From positions 372,001-436,000 of the forward strand of contig NZ_JACIET010000001.1 of assembly GCF_014197015.1 (NCBI RefSeq): a stretch of DNA of 64,000 bases. The letters are read 5' to 3'. The notes under the pieces are model-generated. The model did no database searches. It was not told where the DNA came from and saw only the letters and a list, made by a program, of their open reading frames with translations. The stretch comes from Niveibacterium umoris. Its GTDB lineage: Bacteria; Pseudomonadota; Gammaproteobacteria; Burkholderiales; Rhodocyclaceae. The position numbers and the translations under genes are program-made. Shown here one piece after another: positions 53,642 through 61,669 of this stretch; the first letter of the stretch is position 1, and each line of letters starts with the position of its first letter.

Positions 53642-55321
53642 ATGGAACCGATCTGGCTGAAGAGCTATCCGGAAGGCGTGCCGCACGAAGTCGACCTGAG
53701 CAAGTATGCATCGGTCGTCGATGTATTCGAGCAGAGCGTCGCCCGGTTTGCGGACAAGGTCTCGTACATCAACATGGGCGTACGGATGACCTACCGCGAA
53801 CTCGATCTGCTGTCGCAGGCCTTTGGCGGCTACCTGCAGAGCGAACTGGGGTTGATGCCCGGCGATCGCGTCGCGGTGATGATGCCCAACGTGCTGCAGT
53901 ATCCGGTCAGCGTGTTCGGCACGCTGCGGGCGGGCGGCGTGGTGGTCAATTGCAACCCGTTGTACACCGTGCGCGAGCTGCATCACCAGCTCAAGGATTC
54001 CGGCGCGCGCGTCATCGTGGTGGTGGAGAACTTCGCGCACACGGTCGCCGAGGCGATTGTCGGCACCGCGGTCGAGAAGGTGATCGTCACCGGGCTGGGT
54101 GACCTGTTCCCGGGCCTCAAGGGCGGGGCGGTTAACTTCGTGCTCAAGTACGTCAAGAAGATGGTGCCGCACTGGCACATCCCTGGCGCGGTACGTCTGA
54201 AGGAGGTGCTGCAGCGCGGTGAGCGCGCTGGCTTTCACGCCGTGCCACGAACGCTCGATGACATTGCGTTCCTGCAGTACACCGGCGGTACGACGGGCGT
54301 CTCGAAGGGGGCGGTGCTGACGCATCGGAATATTGTCGCGAATCTGCAGCAGGCCTATTCCTGGCTCGCACCCTGGGTGAAGGAGGGCGAGGAGCTTATC
54401 GTCACAGCGCTGCCGCTATACCACATCTTCTCGCTCACGGCGAACTGCCTGACCTTCATGCGCATCGGCGCTGCCAATCTGCTGATCACCAATCCGCGCG
54501 ACATACCCGGCTTCGTTCAGGAACTCTCGCGTTATCGCTTTACCGCATTGACCGGGGTGAACACGCTGTTCAATGCGCTGTTGAACAACGATGACTTCCG
54601 TGACCTCGATTTCTCGACGCTCAAGCTCACGCTGGGCGGCGGTATGGCGGTGCAGCGTGCGGTGGCCGAGCGCTGGCAAAAGCTCACCGGCAAACCCTTG
54701 CTCGAGGCCTATGGCCTCACCGAAACGTCACCTGCGGTGACCATCAATCCGCTCGACTTGCCAGCCTACAACGGCACGATCGGCCTGCCGGTGCCATCTA
54801 CCGAGATATCGATTCGCGACGACACGGGTCATGAGGTGCCGCTGGGCCACCCCGGCGAACTGTGTGTGCGCGGCCCGCAGGTGATGGCCGGCTACTGGCA
54901 GCGGCCGGACGAGACGCGCAAGGTGATGACCGCCGACGGCTTCTTCTGCACCGGTGATGTGGCGGTGGCCGACGACAAGGGCTTTTTCCGCATCGTCGAT
55001 CGCAAGAAGGACATGATCCTCGTGTCCGGTTTCAACGTTTACCCGAACGAAGTGGAAGACGTGGTGGCCGGGCATCCGGGCGTCGTCGAAGTGGCGGCGG
55101 TCGGCGTGCCGGACGAGAAATCCGGCGAGGCGGTCAAGGTGTTCGTCGTGCGACGCGACGACTCGCTGACCGAGAAGGCCCTGATCGCGTTCTGCCGCGA
55201 ACGCCTGACGGGCTACAAGGTGCCGGCGCGGGTCGAATTCCGCGACGAACTCCCGAAGACAAACGTCGGCAAGATCCTCCGACGCAGCCTGCGTGACGAG
55301 GAACGTGCGCGGGTAGGCTGA
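53642..55321 (+). CDS. fadD: long-chain acyl-CoA synthetase
   Basis: 559 residues, matching E. coli FadD (561). Start at the ATG at 53642 after GGAGGGGAAGG. The ANL-family motifs are clear: [11 protein letters not shown] (ATP/AMP), Y-G-L-T-E-T-S-P, and near the end [16 protein letters not shown] with the FACS region and a final lysine in [11 protein letters not shown]. It activates fatty acids with CoA for beta-oxidation or storage lipid. It is followed by the convergent ArsR gene, with the DnaA-box-like element between. Confidence 0.96.
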   Translation: MEPIWLKSYPEGVPHEVDLSKYASVVDVFEQSVARFADKVSYINMGVRMTYRELDLLSQAFGGYLQSELGLMPGDRVAVMMPNVLQYPVSVFGTLRAGGVVVNCNPLYTVRELHHQLKDSGARVIVVVENFAHTVAEAIVGTAVEKVIVTGLGDLFPGLKGGAVNFVLKYVKKMVPHWHIPGAVRLKEVLQRGERAGFHAVPRTLDDIAFLQYTGGTTGVSKGAVLTHRNIVANLQQAYSWLAPWVKEGEELIVTALPLYHIFSLTANCLTFMRIGAANLLITNPRDIPGFVQELSRYRFTALTGVNTLFNALLNNDDFRDLDFSTLKLTLGGGMAVQRAVAERWQKLTGKPLLEAYGLTETSPAVTINPLDLPAYNGTIGLPVPSTEISIRDDTGHEVPLGHPGELCVRGPQVMAGYWQRPDETRKVMTADGFFCTGDVAVADDKGFFRIVDRKKDMILVSGFNVYPNEVEDVVAGHPGVVEVAAVGVPDEKSGEAVKVFVVRRDDSLTEKALIAFCRERLTGYKVPARVEFRDELPKTNVGKILRRSLRDEERARVG

Positions 55322-55366
55322 GGTCGTATCGGCGCGGCGGGCCGGCTTTGCGGCTGCCGCGTCAGA

Positions 55367-55470
55367 CTATCCACAATTCCTGTGCATCACTCTGTGGATA
55401 GCCTGTGGATGGCGGGCGGACGGACTTGGCCACAGGTGCCCCGCCTGCTGTGCCTCATTTGAAGGCAGGT
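55367..55470. repeat. copy A of an intergenic element with DnaA-box-like nonamers
   Basis: In the convergent gap after fadD: CTATCCACA (55367-55375) and TGTGGATAG (55393-55401) form a perfect inverted repeat, with TGTGGATGG at 55404-55412. Then come TGCCCCGCC (55437), TGCCTCATTT (55451-55460) and GCAGGT (55465-55470). The same ordered blocks recur at 61444-61526. CTATCCACA differs from the DnaA consensus TTWTNCACA at the first base only. Confidence 0.6.
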
Positions 55471-55495
55471 GATGTGCAGCTTTGTGGCCTCGGCT

Positions 55496-55840
55496 TCAGC
55501 CGGACTGCCGGCTCGCCATCAGCGCCTGATGCAGCGCCAGATCCTTTTCCAGTTCCCTCGCCACCGAATCGCACACCAGTGCGCACAAGTCGTAGATGCC
55601 AGGGTCCGCGACGCTGATGATCGTGGTGGTGCCACGCGCAGTGCGCGCAACGATGCCTGCATCGGCCAGCACCCTCAGGTGCTTTGATACGTTGGCTTGG
55701 CTGCACTGTGCGATGTCGGTGAGCTCACCGACTGAACGCTCGTTCTCGCGCAGGGAATTGAGAATACGCAGACGGGTCGGATCGGAAAGCGCCTTGAAGT
55801 AAAGGGCGACGCGGTCGATTGCTTGTTCAGGTAAGGCCAT
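55496..55840 (-). CDS. ArsR-family repressor, possible thiol sensor
   Basis: 114 residues from the ATG at 55840. An in-frame ATG at 55885 would lie upstream of the predicted transcript start (-10 at 55878-55873), so the shorter form is preferred. The winged helix has F-K-A-L-S-D-P-T-R-L-R-I-L and S-Q-A-N-V-S-K-H-L-R-V-L. Cysteines are C46 in the recognition-helix region (A-Q-C-S-Q) and C86 and C90 in the dimer helix (L-C-A-L-V-C). One Cys at the third helix with one at the fifth is the pattern of the BigR/SqrR/YgaV persulfide and redox sensors; metal sensing is the alternative. It diverges from an RND efflux operon. Confidence 0.85.
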   Translation of the reverse strand: MALPEQAIDRVALYFKALSDPTRLRILNSLRENERSVGELTDIAQCSQANVSKHLRVLADAGIVARTARGTTTIISVADPGIYDLCALVCDSVARELEKDLALHQALMASRQSG

Positions 55841-55870
55841 GATGCTGATATCCGTCGGCGGGAGTGCGCG

Positions 55871-55936
55871 CTCAATATATCCCATTGGTTATCAAGCGAA
55901 CAAGTCTTGAAAAGATCGCTTAGTGGTTATATATTG
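55871..55936. promoter_or_regulatory. divergent promoters and operator-like repeats of the ArsR-RND unit
   Basis: Plus strand: TTGAAA (55906-55911), 17 bases, TATATT (55929-55934). Minus strand: -10 TATATT (55878-55873) with TTGTTC 18 bases upstream. TCAATATAT (55871-55879) and ATATATTGA (55928-55936) form a 9-bp inverted repeat that includes both -10 boxes, and AAGCGA/TCGCTT (55893-55898/55915-55920) lies between. These are natural places for the ArsR protein to block both directions. Confidence 0.6.
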
Positions 55937-55973
55937 ATAGGCAGGCTGAACGCTATTTACAAGGACCGAGGGA

Positions 55974-56996
55974 ATGAAGATCCGTAGTCTGCTTTGGATG
56001 GCGTGGGGGGTAAGCGTGTTCGCGGGCGCGGCAGACCTGCCGGTCGCCGCGGTGACGCGCTCGCCGGCTGCTGGCGGCTATGTCGCCGACGCGAGCGTGC
56101 AGGCCGTAAGGCAGAGCGTCGTTGCGTCACAGGTACAGGGGCGCGTGCTGGAGCTTGCCGTGAAGGCGGGCGACAGGGTCAGGGCTGGGCAGGTCTTGGC
56201 GCGCATCGATGATCGGGAGCTGGGCGCGGCAGAAGCCTCCAGCCAGGCTGCAATTGCCGAGGCTCAGGCGAGCCTGGCAAAGGCGGAGTTCGATCTCAGG
56301 CGGAACCAGTCGCTCGCGAAGCAGAACTTCGTCAGTCCGTCGGCGGTGGAGCAGACCGATGCGCAGGTGAAGGCGCTGCGTGCGCGGGTTGACGCGCTGC
56401 GTGCCGGCGCCAGCGCAGCCTCGGTGTCGCGCAGCCATGCACTGGTCACTGCGCCCTACGACGGCGTTGTGGCGGCGACGCATGTCGAAACCGGGGACAT
56501 GGCAGCGCCGGGCAAGCCGATTGCAACGCTGTTCCAGCCTGGCGCACTGCGCGCCGTAGCCTTCTTGCCCGAATCCCAGCTCACTGCCGTGCGCGAGGGT
56601 CTGGCGAAGGGAATCGCGCCTGAAATCGAGATCGGCGGCAAGCTTCTCGTCGGCACGCGCACCAGCGTATTGCCCGCTGCTGACCCGAACACCCGCACCA
56701 CCGAAGTCCGTGTCGATCTGCCGGTTGATGCACAAGGCACGCCGGGTCAGTTTGCACGTGCCCGTTTTGCCTTGGGTGAAACACAGCGCCTGGCGATTCC
56801 GCAGGCAGCGGTGATCCGGCGCAGCGAGCTGAACGCGGTGTACGTCAAGACCGCAGACGGCCGATTCCAGCAGCGCCAGGTACGGCTCGGAGAGTCGCTC
56901 GGCGGCGGTCGTGTCGAGGTGCTCGCCGGTCTGAAGCAGGGCGAGCAGGTGGCGCTGGAGCCGGTCAAGGCGGGCATTGCCGCCGCGGCGAAGTGA
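55974..56996 (+). CDS. RND efflux periplasmic adaptor (membrane fusion protein)
   Basis: 340 residues. A signal peptide (about 1-20) precedes the lipoyl and hairpin domains: S-Q-V-Q-G-R-V-L-E-L-A-V-K-A-G-D-R-V is the first lipoyl half, a coiled hairpin follows (A-S-L-A-K-A-E-F-D-L-R-R-N-Q-S-L), and the second lipoyl half is V-T-A-P-Y-D-G-V-V. It joins the RND pump to an outer-membrane channel; no TolC-type gene is present here. First gene of the operon, with a promoter overlapped by the ArsR operator region. Confidence 0.93.
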   Translation: MKIRSLLWMAWGVSVFAGAADLPVAAVTRSPAAGGYVADASVQAVRQSVVASQVQGRVLELAVKAGDRVRAGQVLARIDDRELGAAEASSQAAIAEAQASLAKAEFDLRRNQSLAKQNFVSPSAVEQTDAQVKALRARVDALRAGASAASVSRSHALVTAPYDGVVAATHVETGDMAAPGKPIATLFQPGALRAVAFLPESQLTAVREGLAKGIAPEIEIGGKLLVGTRTSVLPAADPNTRTTEVRVDLPVDAQGTPGQFARARFALGETQRLAIPQAAVIRRSELNAVYVKTADGRFQQRQVRLGESLGGGRVEVLAGLKQGEQVALEPVKAGIAAAAK

Positions 56997-57006
56997 GGCT
57001 GAGCGA

Positions 57007-60000
57007 ATGAGCCATACCGATAACCGCCTGGGCATCTCCGGCCGCATCGCAGCCCTGTTCCAGCGTAATGCGATCACGCCGCTGCTCGCGCTCGTGCTGT
57101 TCCTGCTGGGGGTGTTCGCGGCAGGCATCACGCCGCGCGAGGAAGAACCGCAGATCAACGTGACGATGGCGAACGTGCTGATCCCCTTCCCGGGGGCATC
57201 GAGCACCGACGTCGAACGCCTCGTGGCCGGGCCGGCCGAGCAGGTGCTCGACCAGATCGCTGGCGTGGAGCACATCTTCTCGGTGTCGCGCCCCGGTGTC
57301 GCCATCCTGACCGTGCAGTTCAAGGTCGGCGTGCCGCGCACCGAAGCGCTGGTGCGCCTCTACGACACCCTGCACAGCAACCGCGACTGGCTGCCTGCGG
57401 GGCTGGGCGTGATGGAGCCGATCGTCAAGCCCAAGGGTATCGACGATGTGCCCATCGTTGCGCTGACCTTGTGGACAAAGGACCCGGACGCGGGCGCGTT
57501 CGAGCTGGAGCGCGTGGCCCACGCGCTGGAAGCCGAGGTGAAGCGGGTCAAGGGCACGCGCGAAGTCAGCACCATTGGCGGCCCCGGGAATGCGGTGAAC
57601 GTGTGGCTGGACGCCGATCGCCTCGCGGCCGTGGGCATGTCGGTCGGCCAGGTTACGCAGGCCTTGCAGGCGCGCAATCTGGTGCTGCCGGGCGGCGAAC
57701 TGGCTGCGGACAGCAAGCTGGTCCGCGTCGAGGTGGGCACCTACCTGGCCGAAGCGCGCGAAGTGGCCGAAGTGATGATCGGCAGCCGCAACGGGCGGCC
57801 GGTGTATCTCTCCGACGTCGCACGGGTAGAGGGTGGCGCACCGATGCCGGGCCGCTATGTGTGGCACGGCGTCACCGGCAAGGCGGCGGGGGAGTTCCCT
57901 GCCGTAACGCTGCAGGTGACCAAGAAGGCTGGCGAGAACGCGGTGGACGTGGCCGCAGCGGTGATCCAGCGCGTTGAGGCGTTGCACAACCAGCTCGTGC
58001 CGTCGAACGTTGAACTGACGGTGACCCGCAACTACGGCCAGACCGCCGACGACAAGGCCACCAAGCTGATCCAGAAGCTCGCTTTCGCGACCGCCTCGGT
58101 GATCGCGCTGGTGTGGTTCGCGCTCGGCCGTCGCGAGTCTGCAATCGTCGGTGCGGCGGTGATCCTGACCCTGGCGGCAACGCTGTTCGCGAGCTGGGCC
58201 TGGGGCTTCACCCTCAACCGCGTGTCCTTGTTCGCGCTGATCTTCTCGATCGGCATCCTGGTCGATGACGCCATCGTCGTGGTCGAGAACATCCATCGTC
58301 ACCGCGCGCTGGAGCCCGACAAACCGCTGTGGGAGATCATCCCTCAGGCGGTGGACGAGGTGGGCGGGCCGACCATCCTTGCGACGCTCACCGTCATCGC
58401 CGCACTGCTGCCGATGGCTTTCGTCAGCGGGCTGATGGGGCCGTACATGAGCCCGATCCCGATCAATTCGAGCATGGGCATGTTGTTGTCGCTCGCGATC
58501 GCCTTCATCGTCACCCCTTGGCTTGCGAACAAGTGGTTGGGTGCCCACCACGGCGGCGCGGGCGAGGCGCATGCCGAGGAAGCCCGCGAGGGCAAGGTGA
58601 TGGGGCTTGCACGCAAGGTACTCGGGCCCTTCCTTGATCCGCAGTCCGGAAAGTCGGCACGGCGCAAGCTGTGGGCGGGCGTCGGCGGCGCGATCGTGAT
58701 CTCGCTCGCACTGCCGGCGATGGAGTGGGTGGTGCTGAAGATGCTGCCCTTTGACAACAAGAGCGAATTCCAGGTGGTGGTCGACATGCCGCCCGGCACG
58801 CCGGTCGAGGACACCGCGGCGGCGCTGCGCGAAATGGGCGCGGCGATCTCCAAGGTGCCGGAGGTGACCGACTACCAGGCCTATGCCGGCACCGCGAGCC
58901 CGATCAACTTCAACGGGCTGGTGCGCCAGTACTACCTGCGCGCCTCGACCGAACTGGGCGACATCCAGGTGAACCTGGTCGACAAGCATCACCGCCATCG
59001 CAAGAGCCATGAGATTGCGCTCGCCGTGCGCCCCGCGTTGCAGGCCATCGCGAAGCGCCACGGCGCGCGGGTGAAGGTCGTGGAAGTGCCGCCGGGACCG
59101 CCGGTGCTGAGCCCCATCGTCGCCGAGGTCTACGGCCCGGATGACGCTGGCCGTCGCGCGGTGGCGAAGAAAGTGCTGGCTGCCTTCGAGGGTACCGCCT
59201 ACATCGTCGATACCGACAGCACTGACACCGCCGCCTCGCCGCAAATGACGCTACGCGTGAAACAGGGCAAGGCTGCGCAGCTGGGCGTGAGCCAGTCGCA
59301 GATCGCGCAAGCACTCTACGCCGCAGGGCAGGGCGCGGATGCGACCTGGCTGCACGACGGGCAGAGCAAGTACGCGGTACCGGTGCGGCTGCAGTTGCCG
59401 CCCGAGAAGCTGTCGAACCTCGACGCGCTGCTGAAGCTGCCGCTCAGCACCGCGGACGGCCGCACCGTGCCACTCGCCGATCTCGTCGACGTGGTCCACG
59501 GCGAGCGCGACCGCGTCATCTACCACAAGGATCTGATGCCGGTGACCTATGTGGTGGGCGACATGGCCGGCAAGCTCGACAGCCCGCTCTACGGCATGTT
59601 CGGCATCCGCGGGAAGTTGAATGACCTGAAGCTCGACGAAGGCGGCACGCTGGGCCAGACCTTCATCCGCCAGCCGGACGACGCCTGGCAGGGCTATGCG
59701 CTCAAGTGGGACGGCGAGTGGCAGGTCACCTACGAAACCTTCCGCGACATGGGTGCGGCCTACGCGGTTGGCCTGATCCTGATCTACCTGCTGGTGGTCG
59801 CGCAGTTCAAGAGCTATCTGACGCCGCTGGTGATCATGGCGCCGATCCCGCTGACCATCGTCGGCGTGATGCCGGGGCACGCGCTGCTGGGCGCGCAATT
59901 CACCGCTACCTCGATGATCGGGATGATCGCGCTGGCCGGCATCATCGTGCGCAACTCGATCCTGCTGGTCGACTTCATCAACCTGCAGGTCGAGCAGGGG

Positions 60001-60222
60001 ATTGCCTTCCGCGAAGCGGTGATCCGCTCGGCCGGCGTGCGGGCGCAGCCGATCGTGCTGACCGCGGTGGCGGCGATGCTTGGCGCGCTGTTCATCCTCG
60101 ACGACCCGATCTTCAACGGGCTCGCGGTGTCGCTGCTGTTCGGCATCGCGGTGTCCACCCTGCTCACCCTCGTGGTGATCCCCATCCTGTACTACGCGCT
60201 CAACCAGCGCCGCTTTGCCTGA
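57007..60222 (+). CDS. RND efflux permease
   Basis: 1071 residues from the ATG at 57007, eleven bases after the adaptor stop. Twelve membrane helices with two large periplasmic loops. The first loop opens E-E-E-P-Q-I-N-V and the membrane half has F-S-I-G-I-L-V-D-D-A-I-V-V-V-E-N-I, including the acidic pair used for proton coupling. The class cannot be told (drug, metal or solvent) and no metal-binding cluster marks it. In this operon the RND genes are followed by DUF2892 and thioredoxin genes. Confidence 0.95.
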   Translation: MSHTDNRLGISGRIAALFQRNAITPLLALVLFLLGVFAAGITPREEEPQINVTMANVLIPFPGASSTDVERLVAGPAEQVLDQIAGVEHIFSVSRPGVAILTVQFKVGVPRTEALVRLYDTLHSNRDWLPAGLGVMEPIVKPKGIDDVPIVALTLWTKDPDAGAFELERVAHALEAEVKRVKGTREVSTIGGPGNAVNVWLDADRLAAVGMSVGQVTQALQARNLVLPGGELAADSKLVRVEVGTYLAEAREVAEVMIGSRNGRPVYLSDVARVEGGAPMPGRYVWHGVTGKAAGEFPAVTLQVTKKAGENAVDVAAAVIQRVEALHNQLVPSNVELTVTRNYGQTADDKATKLIQKLAFATASVIALVWFALGRRESAIVGAAVILTLAATLFASWAWGFTLNRVSLFALIFSIGILVDDAIVVVENIHRHRALEPDKPLWEIIPQAVDEVGGPTILATLTVIAALLPMAFVSGLMGPYMSPIPINSSMGMLLSLAIAFIVTPWLANKWLGAHHGGAGEAHAEEAREGKVMGLARKVLGPFLDPQSGKSARRKLWAGVGGAIVISLALPAMEWVVLKMLPFDNKSEFQVVVDMPPGTPVEDTAAALREMGAAISKVPEVTDYQAYAGTASPINFNGLVRQYYLRASTELGDIQVNLVDKHHRHRKSHEIALAVRPALQAIAKRHGARVKVVEVPPGPPVLSPIVAEVYGPDDAGRRAVAKKVLAAFEGTAYIVDTDSTDTAASPQMTLRVKQGKAAQLGVSQSQIAQALYAAGQGADATWLHDGQSKYAVPVRLQLPPEKLSNLDALLKLPLSTADGRTVPLADLVDVVHGERDRVIYHKDLMPVTYVVGDMAGKLDSPLYGMFGIRGKLNDLKLDEGGTLGQTFIRQPDDAWQGYALKWDGEWQVTYETFRDMGAAYAVGLILIYLLVVAQFKSYLTPLVIMAPIPLTIVGVMPGHALLGAQFTATSMIGMIALAGIIVRNSILLVDFINLQVEQGIAFREAVIRSAGVRAQPIVLTAVAAMLGALFILDDPIFNGLAVSLLFGIAVSTLLTLVVIPILYYALNQRRFA

Positions 60223-60240
60223 ACATAAGGAGATAGAAAC

Positions 60241-60459
60241 ATGACCACCGAACGCCTCATCCGCATCATCGCCGGAGCCTTTGTGATGCTCTCGCTCGCG
60301 CTGGGCATCCCCGGCAGCCCGATCTTCGTCAGCCAGTGGTTCCTCGCCTTCACCGCCTTTGTCGGCGTGAATCTCTTCCAGAGCGGCATTACCCGCTGGT
60401 GCCTGATGGAAGACATCCTCAGCAAGTTGGGCGTCAAGCGTGGCGGCATCCACGGCTGA
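60241..60459 (+). CDS. DUF2892 (YgaP transmembrane-like) protein
   Basis: 72 residues with two membrane segments (about 7-25 and 32-50). R-I-I-A-G-A, L-G-I-P-G-S, F-V-G-V-N-L-F-Q-S-G-I-T-R-W-C-L-M and I-L-S-K-L-G are the family pattern. DUF2892 proteins often occur as the membrane part of rhodanese proteins or next to sulfur-handling genes. A cysteine (C53) follows the second helix. Eighteen bases after the permease, so it is in the same operon. Confidence 0.9.
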   Translation: MTTERLIRIIAGAFVMLSLALGIPGSPIFVSQWFLAFTAFVGVNLFQSGITRWCLMEDILSKLGVKRGGIHG

Positions 60460-60525
60460 ACTTTCGTTCGTCTGGAACGTCCCCATATCGGAGAAGTGGC
60501 GCGTTGCCATCCCACGGAGAATCCC

Positions 60526-60957
60526 ATGCAAATCGTCTGCCCCCACTGCACGACCCTCAACCGTGTGCCGGAAGAACGGCTCAAGGACGGGCCGGTGTGC
60601 GGTCAATGCAAAGCGGCTTTGCTGACTGGCGAGCCGGTTGAACTGACCGAAGCCAACTTCGAAGCCTTCGCGTCCAAGAGCGATCTGCCGGCGCTGATCG
60701 ACTTCTGGGCGGCCTGGTGCGGGCCTTGCCGGATGATGGCGCCGCAGTTCGCGCTGGCGGCAAAAGAGATGGCCGGTGAAGTCGTGTTCGCCAAACTCGA
60801 TACCGAAGCTCAACCGCGCATCGCCGGCATGTTCAACGTGCGCAGCATCCCGACCCTTTCATTGGTGAAGGGTGGGCAGGAGCTTGCGCGCGAAGCGGGG
60901 GCGCGACCTGCGGCAGAGATCGTGCGTTGGGCTCGCGCGGCCGTTGTCCGCGCCTGA
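60526..60957 (+). CDS. trxC: thioredoxin 2
   Basis: 143 residues from the ATG at 60526. A zinc ribbon with C5-P-H-C8 and C25-G-Q-C28 precedes the thioredoxin fold with W-C65-G-P-C68. TrxC is the oxidative-stress thioredoxin with a lower redox potential and a zinc-sensing part. It lies 66 bases after the DUF2892 gene and 13 before the OsmC gene, so it is likely in the efflux operon, in keeping with a thiol stress response. Confidence 0.95.
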   Translation: MQIVCPHCTTLNRVPEERLKDGPVCGQCKAALLTGEPVELTEANFEAFASKSDLPALIDFWAAWCGPCRMMAPQFALAAKEMAGEVVFAKLDTEAQPRIAGMFNVRSIPTLSLVKGGQELAREAGARPAAEIVRWARAAVVRA

Positions 60958-60970
60958 ACGGGAGCGAGTC

Positions 60971-61423
60971 ATGAGCGACACCGGTTTCAAGCTGCGTCTG
61001 ACGCAACAACAGAACTACCAGTTCCTCGTCGAGTTCCTCGACAGCGGGATCCCGCCGATCACGACGGACGAGCCGCCGCCGCTGGGCGAAGACGCGGGGC
61101 CCAACCCCTCGCGTCTGCTCGCTGCCGCGGTGGCGAACTGCCTTGCGGCAAGCCTGATGTTCGCGCTGAAGAAGTTCAAGAACGAGCCGGATCCGGTGAC
61201 GGTGGATGTCGACGTCGAGATGGTCCGCAACGAGGCCAAGCGCCTGCGCGTAGGTGCGGTGAATGTGTCGATCCGGCTGGGCAAGTCCGGCGCGCAGTTC
61301 GAGCATCTCGATCGGGTGCTCGCGCAGTTCGAGGAGTTCTGCGTGGTGACCCAGAGCGTGCGCGATGGCTTCGATGTGAAAGTGTCGGTAAGGGATTCGG
61401 AGGGCGCGCTGCTGAAGGCATGA
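60971..61423 (+). CDS. OsmC family protein
   Basis: 150 residues. The two catalytic-type cysteines of OsmC/Ohr proteins are present: C57 in V-A-N-C-L-A-A-S-L and C124 in E-E-F-C-V-V-T-Q-S-V. OsmC/Ohr proteins reduce organic and lipid hydroperoxides with a thiol; they are lipoyl- or thioredoxin-dependent. It is the last gene of the ArsR-controlled run and its stop lies next to the intergenic element. It could be an OsmC without peroxidase activity, as some are. Confidence 0.9.
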   Translation: MSDTGFKLRLTQQQNYQFLVEFLDSGIPPITTDEPPPLGEDAGPNPSRLLAAAVANCLAASLMFALKKFKNEPDPVTVDVDVEMVRNEAKRLRVGAVNVSIRLGKSGAQFEHLDRVLAQFEEFCVVTQSVRDGFDVKVSVRDSEGALLKA

Positions 61424-61425
61424 AT

Positions 61426-61581
61426 CCCCAGAAGCTGGGGAAGAGCCTGTGGATAAGCTGCGTACGACACCCGCAAGTGCCGCGCCCGAAAGGGAATTAT
61501 TCCCGTTGCCTCATTTTTGAGCAGGTCGTCCGCGCGTCAAGATACGGTGTCCCCAGAGTCTGGGGGGCAAGCTGTGGATGA
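61426..61581. repeat. copy B: tandem hairpin plus TGTGGAT module in a convergent gap
   Basis: CCCCAG-AAG-CTGGGG (61426-61440), seven bases, TGTGGATAA (61448-61456); and 125 bases on, CCCCAG-AGT-CTGGGG (61551-61565), seven bases, TGTGGATGA (61573-61581). Between them lie TGCCGCGCC (61478), GGGAAT-T-ATTCCC, TGCCTCATTT (61507-61516) and GCAGGT (61521-61526), the same ordered blocks as copy A. TGTGGATAA is a perfect DnaA nonamer on the opposite strand. Confidence 0.65.
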
Positions 61582-61611
61582 ACACTGTATGGGACATCCA
61601 AGCTACTGATG

Positions 61612-61652
61612 TGAAAGAAAAATGACGGGCTGCACAAAAAACAGGCAGCCCG
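61612..61652 (-). terminator. terminator of the glycine-zipper gene
   Basis: CGGGCTGC and GCAGCCCG form an 8-bp stem around an A-rich loop (61626-61652). On the minus strand the stem is followed by TCATTTTTCTTTCA, a usable T-run. Confidence 0.6.
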
Positions 61653-61669
61653 CGTTCCAGGTGAGAGGC

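Larger units (their letters stand above)
61424..61669. other. convergent gap after the OsmC gene
   Basis: 246 bases without a gene. It holds the tandem hairpin plus TGTGGAT module (repeat entry) and a minus-strand terminator at 61612-61652. Confidence 0.6.

Noticed and set aside
55367-55412. Chromosomal origin of replication at the DnaA-like nonamers
   Set aside because: No dnaA, dnaN or gidA nearby, no AT-rich unwinding region, and only near-consensus boxes; kept as a repeat element instead.
56965-60813. Two long minus-strand frames (759 and 520 codons) opposite the RND permease
   Set aside because: Mirror of a complete 1071-residue pump with strong motifs.
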